Source: Plantago ovata (Eukaryota > Streptophyta > Magnoliopsida > Lamiales > Plantaginaceae). Taken from it: a stretch of DNA of 64,000 nucleotides. Numbering within the stretch: position 1 is the stretch's first letter; the number at the start of each line of letters is the position of its first letter. Both the position numbers and the translations under genes were made by a program. The notes under the pieces are model-generated. The model was not told where the DNA came from and ran no database searches. It was given only the letters and a program-made list of their open reading frames with translations. The stretch covers positions 112,466,261 to 112,530,260 of the forward strand of contig CM051455.1 of the NCBI GenBank assembly GCA_028274465.1, in the 5' to 3' direction. Shown in pieces: positions 19,413-30,231 of the stretch.

Positions 19413-20296
19413 TGTAAAGTTACGAATTTTCATATCTTAGATCATTATTTTTCAGACTTAAACCCTAGAGCTTGTTCTAGGTATTTTTTCTCTTAGAACC
19501 ATTGTTTTCTTAGCGATTTCGCAGCTTTGAGTAGAGATTTGGACATCAATTGATCTCACCTTGCTAGATCTTTGTGAGTTTAGTAATTCACCGGAGATTG
19601 ACAACCTTTGGTGGTAACTTTGTATCTCACAATTTCTGCTATTTGTCTTTCAATTCAACTATGTTTTCTTATATGATTGCCATTGTTGTTTATGGTTTTG
19701 ATATGAGTAGCTAAACATCTAGTTGGTGATAGTATGTAAATTCGTAGCTAGGGTTCATATTATGCATGATTGAGTTTCTGAGTCTTTTACTTGTTTTATT
19801 GTTATATTCGAATCTTTGATCCGACTAAGCCAATATCTTCGTAGAAAAGTGTTAGAAACACTAGGACAATTCAAGATCATCGTTTTCAATATCTTCAATT
19901 ACAAGTACTGCTTGAACTAAGACTGACAACCTCATCCAAGTATTCGTACAGATAGGAAGCTTTCAAATACACGTCTACAAATCTATTTTTGGTGTTTGTT
20001 AATTCGAATTACTTTTAAAGCAGTACGAGTTGTACTTTCATGCATAATTAGAACTTGATGCTTAGAGAATGAGCATACTATCACCAGCTCCCATCATATA
20101 TTGTTAAGTCAAGCTAAGTCAAATTTATTTCTGAATTTATATAGTTAGTTATTTAGTTAAAGCTAGTTTAGTCCCTAGAGATCGACACTCGAGGTCATCT
20201 TACCTCTGCACTACGTGTTTTGTGTAGTTGTGAGTTGCCCTTTGTCTAAAACAAATTTATTTGATTGTTCGAGTCTGACAATCTCGTTCATCAAAT

Positions 20297-20314
20297 TGGC
20301 GCCGCTGCCGGGGA
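20297..20314 (+). other. Primer-binding site of element D
   Basis: TGGCGCCGCTGCCGGGGA starts three bases after the LTR, one mismatch from the tRNA-Asp complement. Confidence 0.85.
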
Positions 20315-20473
20315 CTTTAACTCCTTTTTACTCTTTAGCTTATTTATATTTCCAGCATTCAATTTCCGGAATAAGTGATCTTAGTTTGTTTAGTTTAGAA
20401 GTTGATTTCCTTTGGTCAGAACTAACATGACTGATTTTTGGTTGTGAGTTACTCTTGTCACAGATATCCAGGT

Positions 20474-21198
20474 TTTGTGATGGCTCGCCCACTTTTGAAA
20501 TCATGGGTTCAACCCAACCGGGACGGATGAGAGGTCCAGCTATTGTCCTTTCTGCTGCTACGCGTGATTTGGAGATTAAAAATCACATGTTCCAGCAGCT
20601 TCCAAAATTCTATGGGATGGCTAAGGAGGATGTTATGGGATTCTTGAACGACATTGAGTATTTCATTAACAATCTCCCAAGGCCTGGAGCAGGAATTACG
20701 GATGATGAGTTGCGAATGAAAGTTTTTGCTATGGGACTCGGTGATAGAGCAAAAGCATGGTTGGGCACTCTGGAGGCCGGATCACTCGACACCTGGGGGA
20801 AGGTGTTTTCTGCTTTTATGGAGAAATATTTTCCCCATATCTTGACTACCGCACTGAAGTCACAAATCATTGGTTTCAAGCAAGACTATGATGAAACCAT
20901 CTACACTGCTCTCGAGAGGTTCAAAGACCTCATGAACAAGTGCCCACACCATGGGATGGATATCTCTGATCTATTTCAGCACTTCTATAATGGGCTCACC
21001 TATGAGAGCCAACAGATGGTAGATTTTTAGTGCCATGGGAATATTTGGGAGGAGACTGCCGAGGATGTGTGAGCGTGTTTTGAGAGGCTTGCGAAGGGGT
21101 CTCAGTTCAAAGATCCAAGGGGCATGAACACGAGGCGTGGAACTGAAGTTGCAGCAAAACCCGAGGTGCAGTTGAATGGTGTGAGTGGGGATAGGTTT
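20474..21198 (+). pseudogene. gag-pro: Element D Gag-protease, upstream fragment
   Basis: The Gag domain is clear: FYGMAKEDVMGFLNDIEYF, DELRMKVFAMGLGDRAKAWL and NKCPHHGMDISDLFQ. A frameshift lies just before the MRGPAIVL segment, because the preceding residues (homologous to ARLLKAWVQP in B) are in another frame. TAG at 21028-21030 replaces the CAG coding Gln in the A and B Gag, and a TGA about 40 bases later replaces TGG. Much of the N-terminal 70 residues is lost. The fragment stops at the GGTTT duplication of element E and resumes at 25395. Confidence 0.85.
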
Positions 21199-21410
21199 TG
21201 TAACGACCCGACCAATCCGGCCAGCGTGGTTACTCCTAAACGGACCTACACACGTCTCAACAGTATGATATTGTTCGCTTTGGGCCTGAGCCCGCACGGA
21301 TTTGCTTTTGTAATCACCCAAAAGGTCTCATACCATGTGAAAGTTGTGGTCTAACATATATACCCTTTACTCCACTCACTCTTAACCGATGTGGGATGTG
21401 GGGCATTACA
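21199..21410 (-). repeat. Short LTR of element E (3')
   Basis: A 212-bp repeat, very similar to 25186-25394. It is preceded in sense by TTAAGGGGGTAGTT. Confidence 0.88.
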
Positions 21411-21538
21411 AACTACCCCCTTAAAGCCTCGACGTCCTCGTCGAGCGCCTTAAGTGGTGGGGGTGACGAACTGACAATAACCTTTATCAACCGTCCACCC
21501 GGTGCGGGCTTTGGGTTGATCTAGGCTCCGATACCATC
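21411..21538 (-). other. TRIM-like internal segment of element E
   Basis: A 128-bp noncoding segment: polypurine tract next to the short LTR, an inverted repeat CTCGACG/CGTCGAG near 21435, and TGGTATCGGAGC (a near-match to the initiator-Met primer site) at its other end. This is the size and layout expected of a terminal-repeat-in-miniature element. Confidence 0.7.
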
Positions 21539-24005
21539 TGTAACGATATCGGTTTTTAAAATAAAAAATTCCTTGGAAAATAAAATATTTAAAATAATTC
21601 AAAGGTAACGGTCAACAATAAATGCAAAAAGCGACTTTGGCGCCACGGCGCATACAGATTCAAAATATCCAACGGTAACTAGAAAAGTTTCAAAAGAAAG
21701 TAACGGATAATGAAGAATATAAAGAGTTTTTCTTCTTATTTTAAAGCATAACATCCCAACAAATGCCCGAGTCCCTTCACTCAGTCGATGGATGCCTACT
21801 CTTGCTCGCCGTCATTTGAATCTGGAAGGAAGGAATTTTTTTGAAAACATAAAGAGTGTGAGATAAAGGATCTCAGTGAGGTTCAAATTTTAACAGACAA
21901 AAAGATAAACGTTTTAAAAACCAAAGAACACGGATCACATATGACAACAGATAAAACAGATAACAGAACAGACAGGTAACATAATAGATTTCGCTGGTGC
22001 AGCCCGCCTTATTGCTCCTACTCCACAGATTGCCCTTGTGACTCCCTACAGAGGGTATACAACTCCAGACAGACAGAGCCCCGTGTACTTTGGGGAAACA
22101 GATTCTACGACCCTAATAGACCTTAGCGACTTCTGCCTCGCGTCTAAAAGGGAATAGACTAGGAAACAACTAAATAAACCCGATAATCCTCACTACCCAG
22201 GTCTACCTAATCATTGCCTAATCGACCGGCCAAACAGAAATAGGCAGAGCAGACAAACAGAGCAGAACAAACAATAATAGAAACTGAGCTAAAAAATCGA
22301 GAACAACCCTGCAAAAGAGTTAGCACAAAAACAGAATACAATCTTAAATATTGAAGCAGAAAATAGTCATACTTAGGACTACATACAGTTGCGGAAGCAT
22401 ACAAATTATCATACATATAGATATAGATACATGCTTATCACATAGCCTTCCAGTTTTTGCAAAGAAGTAGTTTTGGGGTGAACACTTACGAACTAGAAGT
22501 CGAACAAAAGCTAAACGAATGAAAATAAAAATGTCGGTAAAAAGTGGCAAAGGAGGGGCTCAAACTCGGGACCTCTAAGTTAGTCACACAACCAACTAAG
22601 TTAGAAGGTAATTCAATACTCAATTCACCATAACAGGAACTAATAACTTACTAGCTTTTAGAAACCAATTTAAATCAGATTACAAAGTTACGAGAATACC
22701 CTCAACAGTAAATTGCAAACAGTACTATAGTTTCTACAATCTTCAGAATAGTCCTTAAAAGAAGCTCATTTTAACAGTGTAGTCCAGAGGTTGTGAAGTT
22801 ACTAATTTACCCTTAAACTAGTATTTGCAAAAAGGTCCTTCAAGTTTTAGTCTTTTACAAAACAGTCCTCAAGTTCCTCAAATAATTAGGTCAATGTCCC
22901 GGTCAGTCAACACGGATCAAAATTGGTCAACATTCGGATGGTCAAGATCGAACAGTCCACAATTAACAACACAACACAAATCCAAAACTATCCTAAGTCC
23001 CGGTTCAATTTCAAGGTCAAATGCAGCAGGGGTAAAATCGTAAATCCAGTCAAGGGTAAAACGGTCAAAAAGGAAAAAAAGGAAAAACGAAAAGGAGAAC
23101 TGGATCAGATAGCTACCTTCGACGAACCGGAAAACGAAGAACTGCGATTCAAACAGAAACAAAAGAATTAAAGAAAAATCAAGATTCAACTCTCCTTGAA
23201 TCCACGAACCAAGACTTACTGGATTAGAACGGATTAGAAACGGGACGGAGAGCACACGAACGTAACTGGACAGACCGGCACTGGAATGGAGCACGCACAA
23301 CGGAGCGGGACGACACGGATCTGAAACGGACCGGAGATGGAAACGAAGCGAAACCGCGACGGTTGGAGCGAATCGGAGCGGTCAAAGCAACCGAATGGAA
23401 CTATATCAGATAGAATCTGTGTAAGAATGACAACATCGAAATCAAATTCGAGAGTTGATCTCAATCAAACGAAATCAGAGCTGTACGGATAACTTACCGG
23501 AAAGAATGGAGCAGAATCCGAACCGTAGAAGAGCAAATCCGGGCGAAACGGATGAAGATGATGATTTGGGTTAGATTTGTGATGATGATAACAATGTAGA
23601 TGATAAGGATTGTGATGGGTAAATGAAGAAGAAGATAGAAAGGGGTTACTTCTCTCTCTGAAGTGACGTGAGGATGAGAGGTAGAGAGTAGTTGATTTCT
23701 TCTTTATTGATTATGAGTAAAGTGGCGTGAGTGAGAAGTGTGGGAGAAGGAGGTGTGGTGGTAGCTAATTAGGTTTAGGGTTGGAAAGATGAAAGGCAAT
23801 GGGCCAATACATGGGCTAGCAAATCAGATTTTTAAGTGTTCCACGTAGTTAGTTTCGTAAACTGGATCCATTGATTACTCCATTCGACTTCAGCTTCGAT
23901 TCTTCAACGTAGAAATTTAGAGAGAATTAAATAAAGAAAAATAATAATTAAATTTCTCCAGTAAGTAATTTCATAAAATAAAATAAGAAAATACGGGGTA
24001 TTACA
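21539..24005 (-). repeat. F-type long LTR within element E
   Basis: A 2,467-bp segment with TGTAACG...TATTACA ends, homologous to the LTRs of element F. The neighbouring CCACCACCCTT and GTTTCGTCCTCGAAAC at 24006-24042 match the 3' end of the F internal region. It has no believable ORF; numerous short frames are chance. Confidence 0.82.
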
Positions 24006-25185
24006 CTCCACCACCCTTAAAAGAAGTTTCGTCCTCGAAACTTGACTATCGTAAAGATAACGCGTGAAAAACGGGATGTCATAATTCTCAAACTTTAAAC
24101 ACCAGGTGAAGTGAACCACTCAGTTGTCAGCAACGCCGAACCTCTTGATGTGGTGGAACTAGTGACTGGCGCCTTCAAACAAAATGTTTGGTTGAAAACA
24201 TCCAGAGCTGCGAACATCTATTGCATTGCGTCATGTTCAATGTCATCAATGTTGTTGTAGTGGTTGTAGTTGTTGTCGGTGCCCTTGCGAGATCGACTCA
24301 CTTTAACGTGATTAGTAAGGTCAGTAACGTAATTAACGTCTTCTAGCGCGACTAATCGTAGGTACAAACGTGAACTAAGGCACTAACTTAAGACAATCTA
24401 ATCGTGTGCGAGCATGTGATAAGTAAAGTAAACAAAATTGCTAAGGTCAAATTCAAATTAGGGAGTCATTAGTAAGGTAGTAACTTATCAATAAGTAAAT
24501 CCTCGAGTGTGTCTAACCTAGCATAGAAGGTAGGCATAAATTTAAAAATGAAACGATAAGCATATGAAAGAAATTCATTAAGGAAGCATAAGATAGCACA
24601 TCAAAAACATTAAACAAGCAATGACTCAAAGTGTTCTCTCACAAAGTGATCAGTCATTTGACCTCAGTTAACACGAATCACTTAAACAGTCGGCCGCCTG
24701 CCAGTAATTTACGTCGACTTTGGTTAAACAATAAATTACAGTATGACAGAACCAAGCAAGAACATATATGAACTTCGATAAGTAAAACAAATGCATAAAT
24801 AAGTGTTTAAACCTTAAAGCATGCAACTAATGACATTATGGTAATTAAACATACCTTTAAGCAAATACTCATGCAATTAATAAAAACAATATAATCGCCT
24901 TATAGAAAATGAACAAAGTAACAATAGTAAGCTTTTGAACTTAGTAGAAGTTAAACAGAATGAATAGCAAGACGGTTTGGAAGTCGGAAGACGGAAGATA
25001 GATTGGTAGGACAGTTAACAGACGAACATGACAGTTCAGAGTTAATGCGGAAGACCAAACTTTAGAAGAGACAGAACAAAAACACTCAATCTATATCCAG
25101 CGACTCGGACCCTCACACACACCCCCAAAGGCCAGAAGACCCTATCCTAGCAAGCTTGAGTTTGAACTCAAGCTCTGATACCATC
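24006..25185 (-). other. F-type internal remnant within element E
   Basis: Matches the F leader (31393-32259) and a fragment of the F gag start (24240-24295 keeps the GTTGTTG-rich Asn-coding repeat), with nearly all of gag deleted. GCTCTGATACCA at 25172-25183 is the initiator-Met primer site (TGGTATCAGAGC in sense). Confidence 0.78.
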
Positions 25186-25394
25186 TGTAACGATCCGACC
25201 AATCCGGCCGGCGTGGTTACTCCTGGACGGACCCACACACGTCTCAACAGTATGATATTGTCCGCTTTGGGCCTGAGCCCGCACGATTTGCTTTTGGAAT
25301 CACCCAAAAGGCCTCATACCATGTGAGAGTGGTGGTCTAACATATATACCTTTTATTCCACCCCTCTTAAGCGTGTGGGATGCGGGGCATTACA
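25186..25394 (-). repeat. Short LTR of element E (5')
   Basis: A 209-bp repeat, partner of 21199-21410, followed on the right by GGTTT and element D gag. Confidence 0.88.
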
Positions 25395-26241
25395 GGTTTG
25401 ATGGCTTCGCAATGAGATGAGGTAGGCCCTTAAGAGCTCAATGGGGCAGGCTCTTTCCAATGAGGTTTGTAGGGTATGCAAGAACTATGGGCGTGGGGCT
25501 CATATGTGTAGGTCTGAACTAGAAATGATGGTGTTTATTTGGTAGAAGCAGGAGAAGAAGAGGTGTTTGCTGCAGAATTTGGAGTCCGTGAGGAGGGTAG
25601 CTATGGGCAAGATGGTAGGAACCAGGGTGGTGGATATTGGAAGAAGGGGTTCCGAAGCAACCAAGGTTATGCACCTCCGAACTAAACCTATGGACCCAAT
25701 CAAGACCGTAGTAATCTCAACTAGGATAATGATCATTGTGAAACCCTACTCCTAGAGCCGAAGCACCTAAGTCCAAGTCAGCTCCTCTCTTGGAAACTTT
25801 GCAGAAGATGGTGGATAACACCCAAAGGTTTATGAAGAGGTATAAAGAAGACTTAGATAAGATGCGGGGTAGGCTTGATGAATTGGAGGCAGTACTAGGC
25901 TTACTCACAAAATATGCAAGAACTGATCGACCGTGGAGCAAGTAGGGAGCAAGGGAAGTTGCCCAGTAACACGGAGAAGTCGATGATGTCGATAAACCTT
26001 GGTAGGAGACCTTCCTGTGGAGATCACCCTAAAGAAGGTTGCTGAGTGCAAGTGTTGTGCACAAGGTGACATCCATTGGCCAAGGAGGAAGAGAAGGGCC
26101 TGGGATTTGATGTGAGTGATGAGGAGGAATGAGATCCCGAACCAATCCTGATGGTTTTGATGTTAAGGTTGGGATAGGTGGTCTCGATGATGTCTGTGCG
26201 ACACTAGATACGGGAGCATTCTCTAATGTGCTCCCAATGAA
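25395..26241 (+). pseudogene. gag-pro: Element D Gag-protease, downstream fragment
   Basis: Continues the gag frame cut by element E. It shows the zinc-knuckle region (CKNYGRGAHMC), the Gly/Asn/Tyr-rich linker, the coiled coil (ETLQKMVDNTQRF) and the start of the protease (GIGGLDDVCATLDTGAFSN). Reading frames shift several times, so the segment is non-coding today. It ends right after the protease active-site motif, where LTR-like sequence begins at 26242; the rest of the protease is missing. Confidence 0.8.
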
Positions 26242-26946
26242 TGATGGACAGTGTTTTTACACTATCATTCGGGTCTTTTTCACACCCATTTAGCTATCTC
26301 TTGCATCCATTTTAGTGCATTTTGTTATAATAGTGTCACGTTTCCATGTTCTTTTGTTATTTTTCGGTTTTAGGTAACATGCGCTTTTGGATGTAAATCA
26401 TGGCGAAACATTGAAGTGTTTGGTGCAACAAGATCACCCGTTGGGTGTCGAGGAGTACCGGGATCGTGTTTCAAGGCTTAAAAGACCAATTTTCGGAGCT
26501 CAAAACCGTTGCAATGGACGAAATCGAGGATTCGGAGGAAGAAGTTGGCCACGGGCCAACTCTCTGTCCTGCCAGGAGTCCGCCGACCACCGCGTTACGG
26601 GGCGGTCCGCGCTCAGCCTCCGACAGCAACTATATATATTTAAAAATCTGCGAATTTCATATCTTTCATCGCAAATCTCAGGAAAGCCGGTCTTTAATAT
26701 AGACGGGACCTTTTGCAATTTACCAACAAAATTTCGCTACCCATTTAAAAAACGCGGATACGGATTATGACCCCGGTACTTATTCGGGTTAGCAGACATT
26801 AACCGATATANNNNNNNNNNNNNNNNNNNNNNNNNNNNNNNNNNNNNNNNNNNNNNNNNNNNNNNNNNNNNNNNNNNNNNNNNNNNNNNNNNNNNNNNNN
26901 NNNNNNNNNNCTTAGACCAAATTTATTTGATTGTTCGAGTCTGACA
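26242..26946 (+). repeat. Partial Athila-like LTR inside element D, contains the gap
   Basis: Starts TGATGGACAGTGTTTTTACAC and ends TTCGAGTCTGACAATTT, matching the start and near-end of the D LTRs but more diverged. A palindrome-type GC block at 26560-26625 and a TATATATATT at about 26630 are present. The last bases (CTCGTTCATCA) are missing, and part is hidden by the gap. It could be a decayed solo LTR or the 5' LTR of another copy joined by recombination. Confidence 0.7.
26811..26910. other. Assembly gap (100 N)
   Basis: Exactly 100 unknown bases, the usual placeholder for a gap of unknown size. It falls in a repeat, which explains the break. Confidence 0.99.
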
Positions 26947-27311
26947 ATTTCAGAATTTGGAAAAGAAAAAAAAGAAAAAAAGAATAAGACCCAAAAAAAA
27001 CAAAAGAAGGGTCCAAGCAAGCCAAAAAGTAGTTTTAGCAAAGTATTGCATTATTTTTCAGCTTTTGTAGTAGTTCCTAATCGAGTTGTAAATTCTTCCT
27101 TGTGTTTTCGTGTCGCCTAGTCCGATAGTTGTTCTAGACCACCCTCGTCCTGCCATTCAGGAAGTGGTGAAGAGTTTTTGCTTTAAGAGTCGGGTAGAAT
27201 AGGGGAGTGTTGTCTTTTAGGGAACCCTCATTCGTTTGATGAGAGCCAGTATTGGTTCGACCTCTCTTGAGGAAAAGTATCACTTTGTGAACAGTAGTAA
27301 GCCCTCAGTTT
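26947..27311 (+). other. Element D 3' noncoding region, first part
   Basis: The plus-strand counterpart of the A, B and C 3' regions: a purine tract (26952-27010), GGGTCCAAGCAAGCC, and the block with CTGCCATTCAGGAAGTGGTGAAG. It is cut at 27311 by element F (duplication AGTTT) and resumes at 34580. Confidence 0.75.
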
Positions 27312-29948
27312 TGTAACGGTACCGGTTTTGAAAACAAAATAATTTCTCGAAAAAGGAAAATCGAAAAATACTTTAATAACAACGGTCGGCAATAAATGTC
27401 AAAATAATCTTTGACGCTAACAGTAATAAACAATATCCAATGACAACTCAAGTTCGAATAGACAACGAATGAAGACAATAAAAGTGTATCTTCTTATTTT
27501 AAAAAGAAACCCGTGACACCCCAGACCCTTCTCTCAGTCGCTGGCATCCTAGTCACGCACATCCTCAGCAGCATCTGGAAGGAAGGAATTTTGAAAAACA
27601 AAAGAGTGTGAGATAAAGGATCTCAGTGAGGTTCTAAGTTAAAAACAGAAAGTAAATAGTTTTGAAATCAAAATCCTTTTCAGAAAAACGAGCAAACAGA
27701 ACAGAACACATATAACAGATTAACAGAACAGATACGTTGTAGACCGTTGGTGCAGCACGCCTTATTGCTCCTACTCCCAGATTGCCCTTATAACTCCCTC
27801 CAGAGGGTGCACAACTCCGGACAGAAACAGAAACCCCCGTGTACTTTGGGGAAACAGATCCTACGACCCTAATAGACCTCAGCGACTTCTGCCTCGCGCC
27901 TAAAAGGGAATAGACTAGGCCATAATCAAGCAAACCCGATAGTCCTCTACTACCCGAGCCTAACTAACCACAACCTAATCGACCGGTCACACAGAAACAG
28001 ATCAGAACAGAACCAACAGATACAGATAGTTAACACCGAGAGGTGTTCCTACAGAAAAGTCAGTCCAGAACAGAGTAGTAATAAACAAAAATGCAAAAAG
28101 TCATACTTAGGACTTATACTTTTACGCGGAAGCATACAGTAAACAGTATATAGTAATAGTACAAGTTGTCAATAACCTTCCAGTTTTCGCAAATAATAGG
28201 TTTAGGGGTGAACACTCACCTTAACTTGCGAGCAAAGACCTTCAACGAGTAAAGAGCTTTTATGGTTAACGAACAAAGGAGAACCTAACAAGAAAGTACT
28301 AAACACACTTTAGAAGTCGAACGGACGGAAGGAAAAAGGTTGAAAAGAAATGGCAAAGACGGGGTTCGAACTCAGGACCTCTAAGTTAGTCAAGCAAGAA
28401 CCTAACCAACTAGGCTAGCAAGTTAGGTTATTACTAACTTACAAAAACAGAAACTAAGTTGAAACATTTTCAGAAACTCTTTCGGTCTTCAAATTCTGGA
28501 AATTACCAAAATACCCTCAGTGGCAAATTGCAAAAAGGTCCTTTTCAAAATCAGAAAGTTCAAACCAAAACCGGAAGTTGTCCAAAAATACTTAACAGTC
28601 TTCACAGAACAAAAAGGTTTACGAAAAAAAGCTTTCTGTCAGTCAGCTACGGTCAAAGGTAAAATTGCAAAAAGGTCCTTTAAGTTTTCAGTCTTCCCAA
28701 ATCAGTCCACAGAGTTCAAAACAATATCAACCAAGTCCAAAACAGTCCTTTCGAGGTCAACAGAAACCCATGGTCAACATACGAGGTCAAAACCCAAGTC
28801 CAACAATCAGTAACAACAACTAACAATCCTAAGTGCCGGTTCTCAGTTCGAATCAAAATAAGACGGTCAGAATAAACAAGGGTAAAATGGTCCAAGGGTA
28901 AAAACGTCCGAAACAGAATATGAATTTCGAATCGAAAGAACAGTAAAGAAAACGAGATTTACCTTCGAGTCGAACGAAAAGGAATCAAGCTGCGAATTAA
29001 AAAGAAAACAAAAGGATTAAAAGATTCAACTTCGAGATTCGAATCTTAGTCAAGCAAGAACAGAGCCGGACAGAGGCTTACCCAACCGAACGGAGAAGAT
29101 GAACAGTACTAACAGGGACGGAGCGAACGAACGAAACGGGACACGAATCCACTGCGAATCAACGAAATAATGATCTCTAAATCCAAATCTTAATCGATAA
29201 AAGGATCCAACCAGAAAACGGAGACGAAGAGCACCACTTACCGAAAGGAAAACGGATCGGAGGTCGGACGGAATCGGCGCGGACGAAAGCGAACGGATTG
29301 AATTGGGCAGATCGATCGATCGGAACGGCACGGTCTCGATGTGGCGGCGACGACCGGAATCGGACGGGGCGGCGCGAGCAAACGGCGGCGACGAACGGCC
29401 GGCCTGGAGCAGACGAGATCGACGCGAACGGAACCGACAGATCGATCGATCCGAACAGCAAGGCGAAACGCGGTGGCGGCGGTGCGGCTGGGACTGACCG
29501 GAACGGCGGAGGTCACGGCGGCGGCGGCGGTCTACGGCGGCGACACGGGGGAGGACGGAGTCAGGTAGCAGCAGTAACAGTGATCTCTCTCTCCCTCTCT
29601 TTCTTCTTCCTCTTCTTTTCTTTTCTTTCTTTCTCTTTCTTTCTTTCTTCTTTTCGGTTTGAATGAACGGCTGATGGGAGAGGTATCAGGCTAGGGTTAG
29701 GGTTAGTCCATAATGGGCCGGTCAAACAGGCCTTTGACTGGGCTAGGAATTGGGCCAAAGGAAGTCACAAAAGGTCCAGTCTTGCAGCTCGATCCAAACG
29801 AAACAAAACGAACTAACTTACGCGAAATTAATTAAATAATTATCGAATAAATAATTTACTCTGATAATTAATTAACTAAATTAACTAATTAAATAATAAA
29901 ATAATAAATAATAATTAAATAAATAATTAAAAAATACGGGGTGTTACA
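27312..29948 (-). repeat. 3' LTR of element F
   Basis: The long, complete form of the LTR. It contains a GC-rich stretch (29270-29560), a CT microsatellite (29580-29650), and CTAGGGTTAGGGTTAG at 29691-29706. Preceded in sense by AAGGGTGGTGGAG. Frames inside it are not conserved as coding. Confidence 0.9.
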
Positions 29949-30231
29949 CTCCACCACCCTTACAAGAAGTTTCGTCCTCGAAACTTAACTCGCGTAGAAT
30001 TAACGAACGTGGAACGGGTAAACGAAAGTCTTCAACTCCAAACGCCGGGTCAACGAACACGTCCGCAAGCCAAAGGTTAAGAGAATTCGTAACTAACCTA
30101 AGGAAGTTAAAGCTTGCTTTTTCAACCAGATCGTCCAACTATTACTCCTCAACCAAAAAGTCGGTAATTAAGCTTCAAGTGAATCTATCCTAGCGAAAGA
30201 AAATACAGCACAGTAACGGAAAAGGAAAGAC
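29949..30231 (-). other. 3' internal end and polypurine tract of element F
   Basis: Contains AAGGGTGGTGGAG beside the LTR and GTTTCGAGGACGAAAC just upstream (minus strand). It is noncoding, and likely the remnant of the end of pol plus the 3' untranslated region. Confidence 0.75.

Larger units (their letters stand above)
19045..20293 (+). repeat. 5' LTR of element D
   Basis: A 1,249-bp repeat with TGATGA...TCATCA ends. TATATATAT at 19403 is preceded by one palindrome unit (CCAGGCGGTCCGTC, 19370-19383). The U5 part carries ATCGACACTCGAGG, shared with the other Athila-like LTRs. Confidence 0.9.
21199..25394 (-). mobile_element. Element E: chimera of a TRIM-like element and an F-type element
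   Basis: Short LTRs (21199-21410 and 25186-25394) with TGTAA...TTACA ends are flanked by a perfect GGTTT duplication (21194-21198 and 25395-25399). Between them, left to right: a 128-bp segment with a polypurine tract and a primer site, an F-type long LTR (21539-24005), and F-type internal sequence ending in an initiator-Met primer site. Both junctions with long-LTR material fall at the sequence GATACCATC. No second long LTR or second duplication is visible. The whole therefore seems to have integrated as one recombinant element. Confidence 0.8.

Noticed and set aside
22917..23464. ORFs in the F-type LTR of element E
   Set aside because: LTR sequence without domains; not kept in the F LTRs.
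26799..27041. ORF crossing the N gap
   Set aside because: It contains unknown bases and low-complexity sequence; no support.
29050..29666. Several Arg/Ser-rich ORFs in the GC-rich part of the F LTRs (also 33665-34296)
   Set aside because: High GC lowers stop frequency in all frames; the frames differ between the two LTRs and show no domain.
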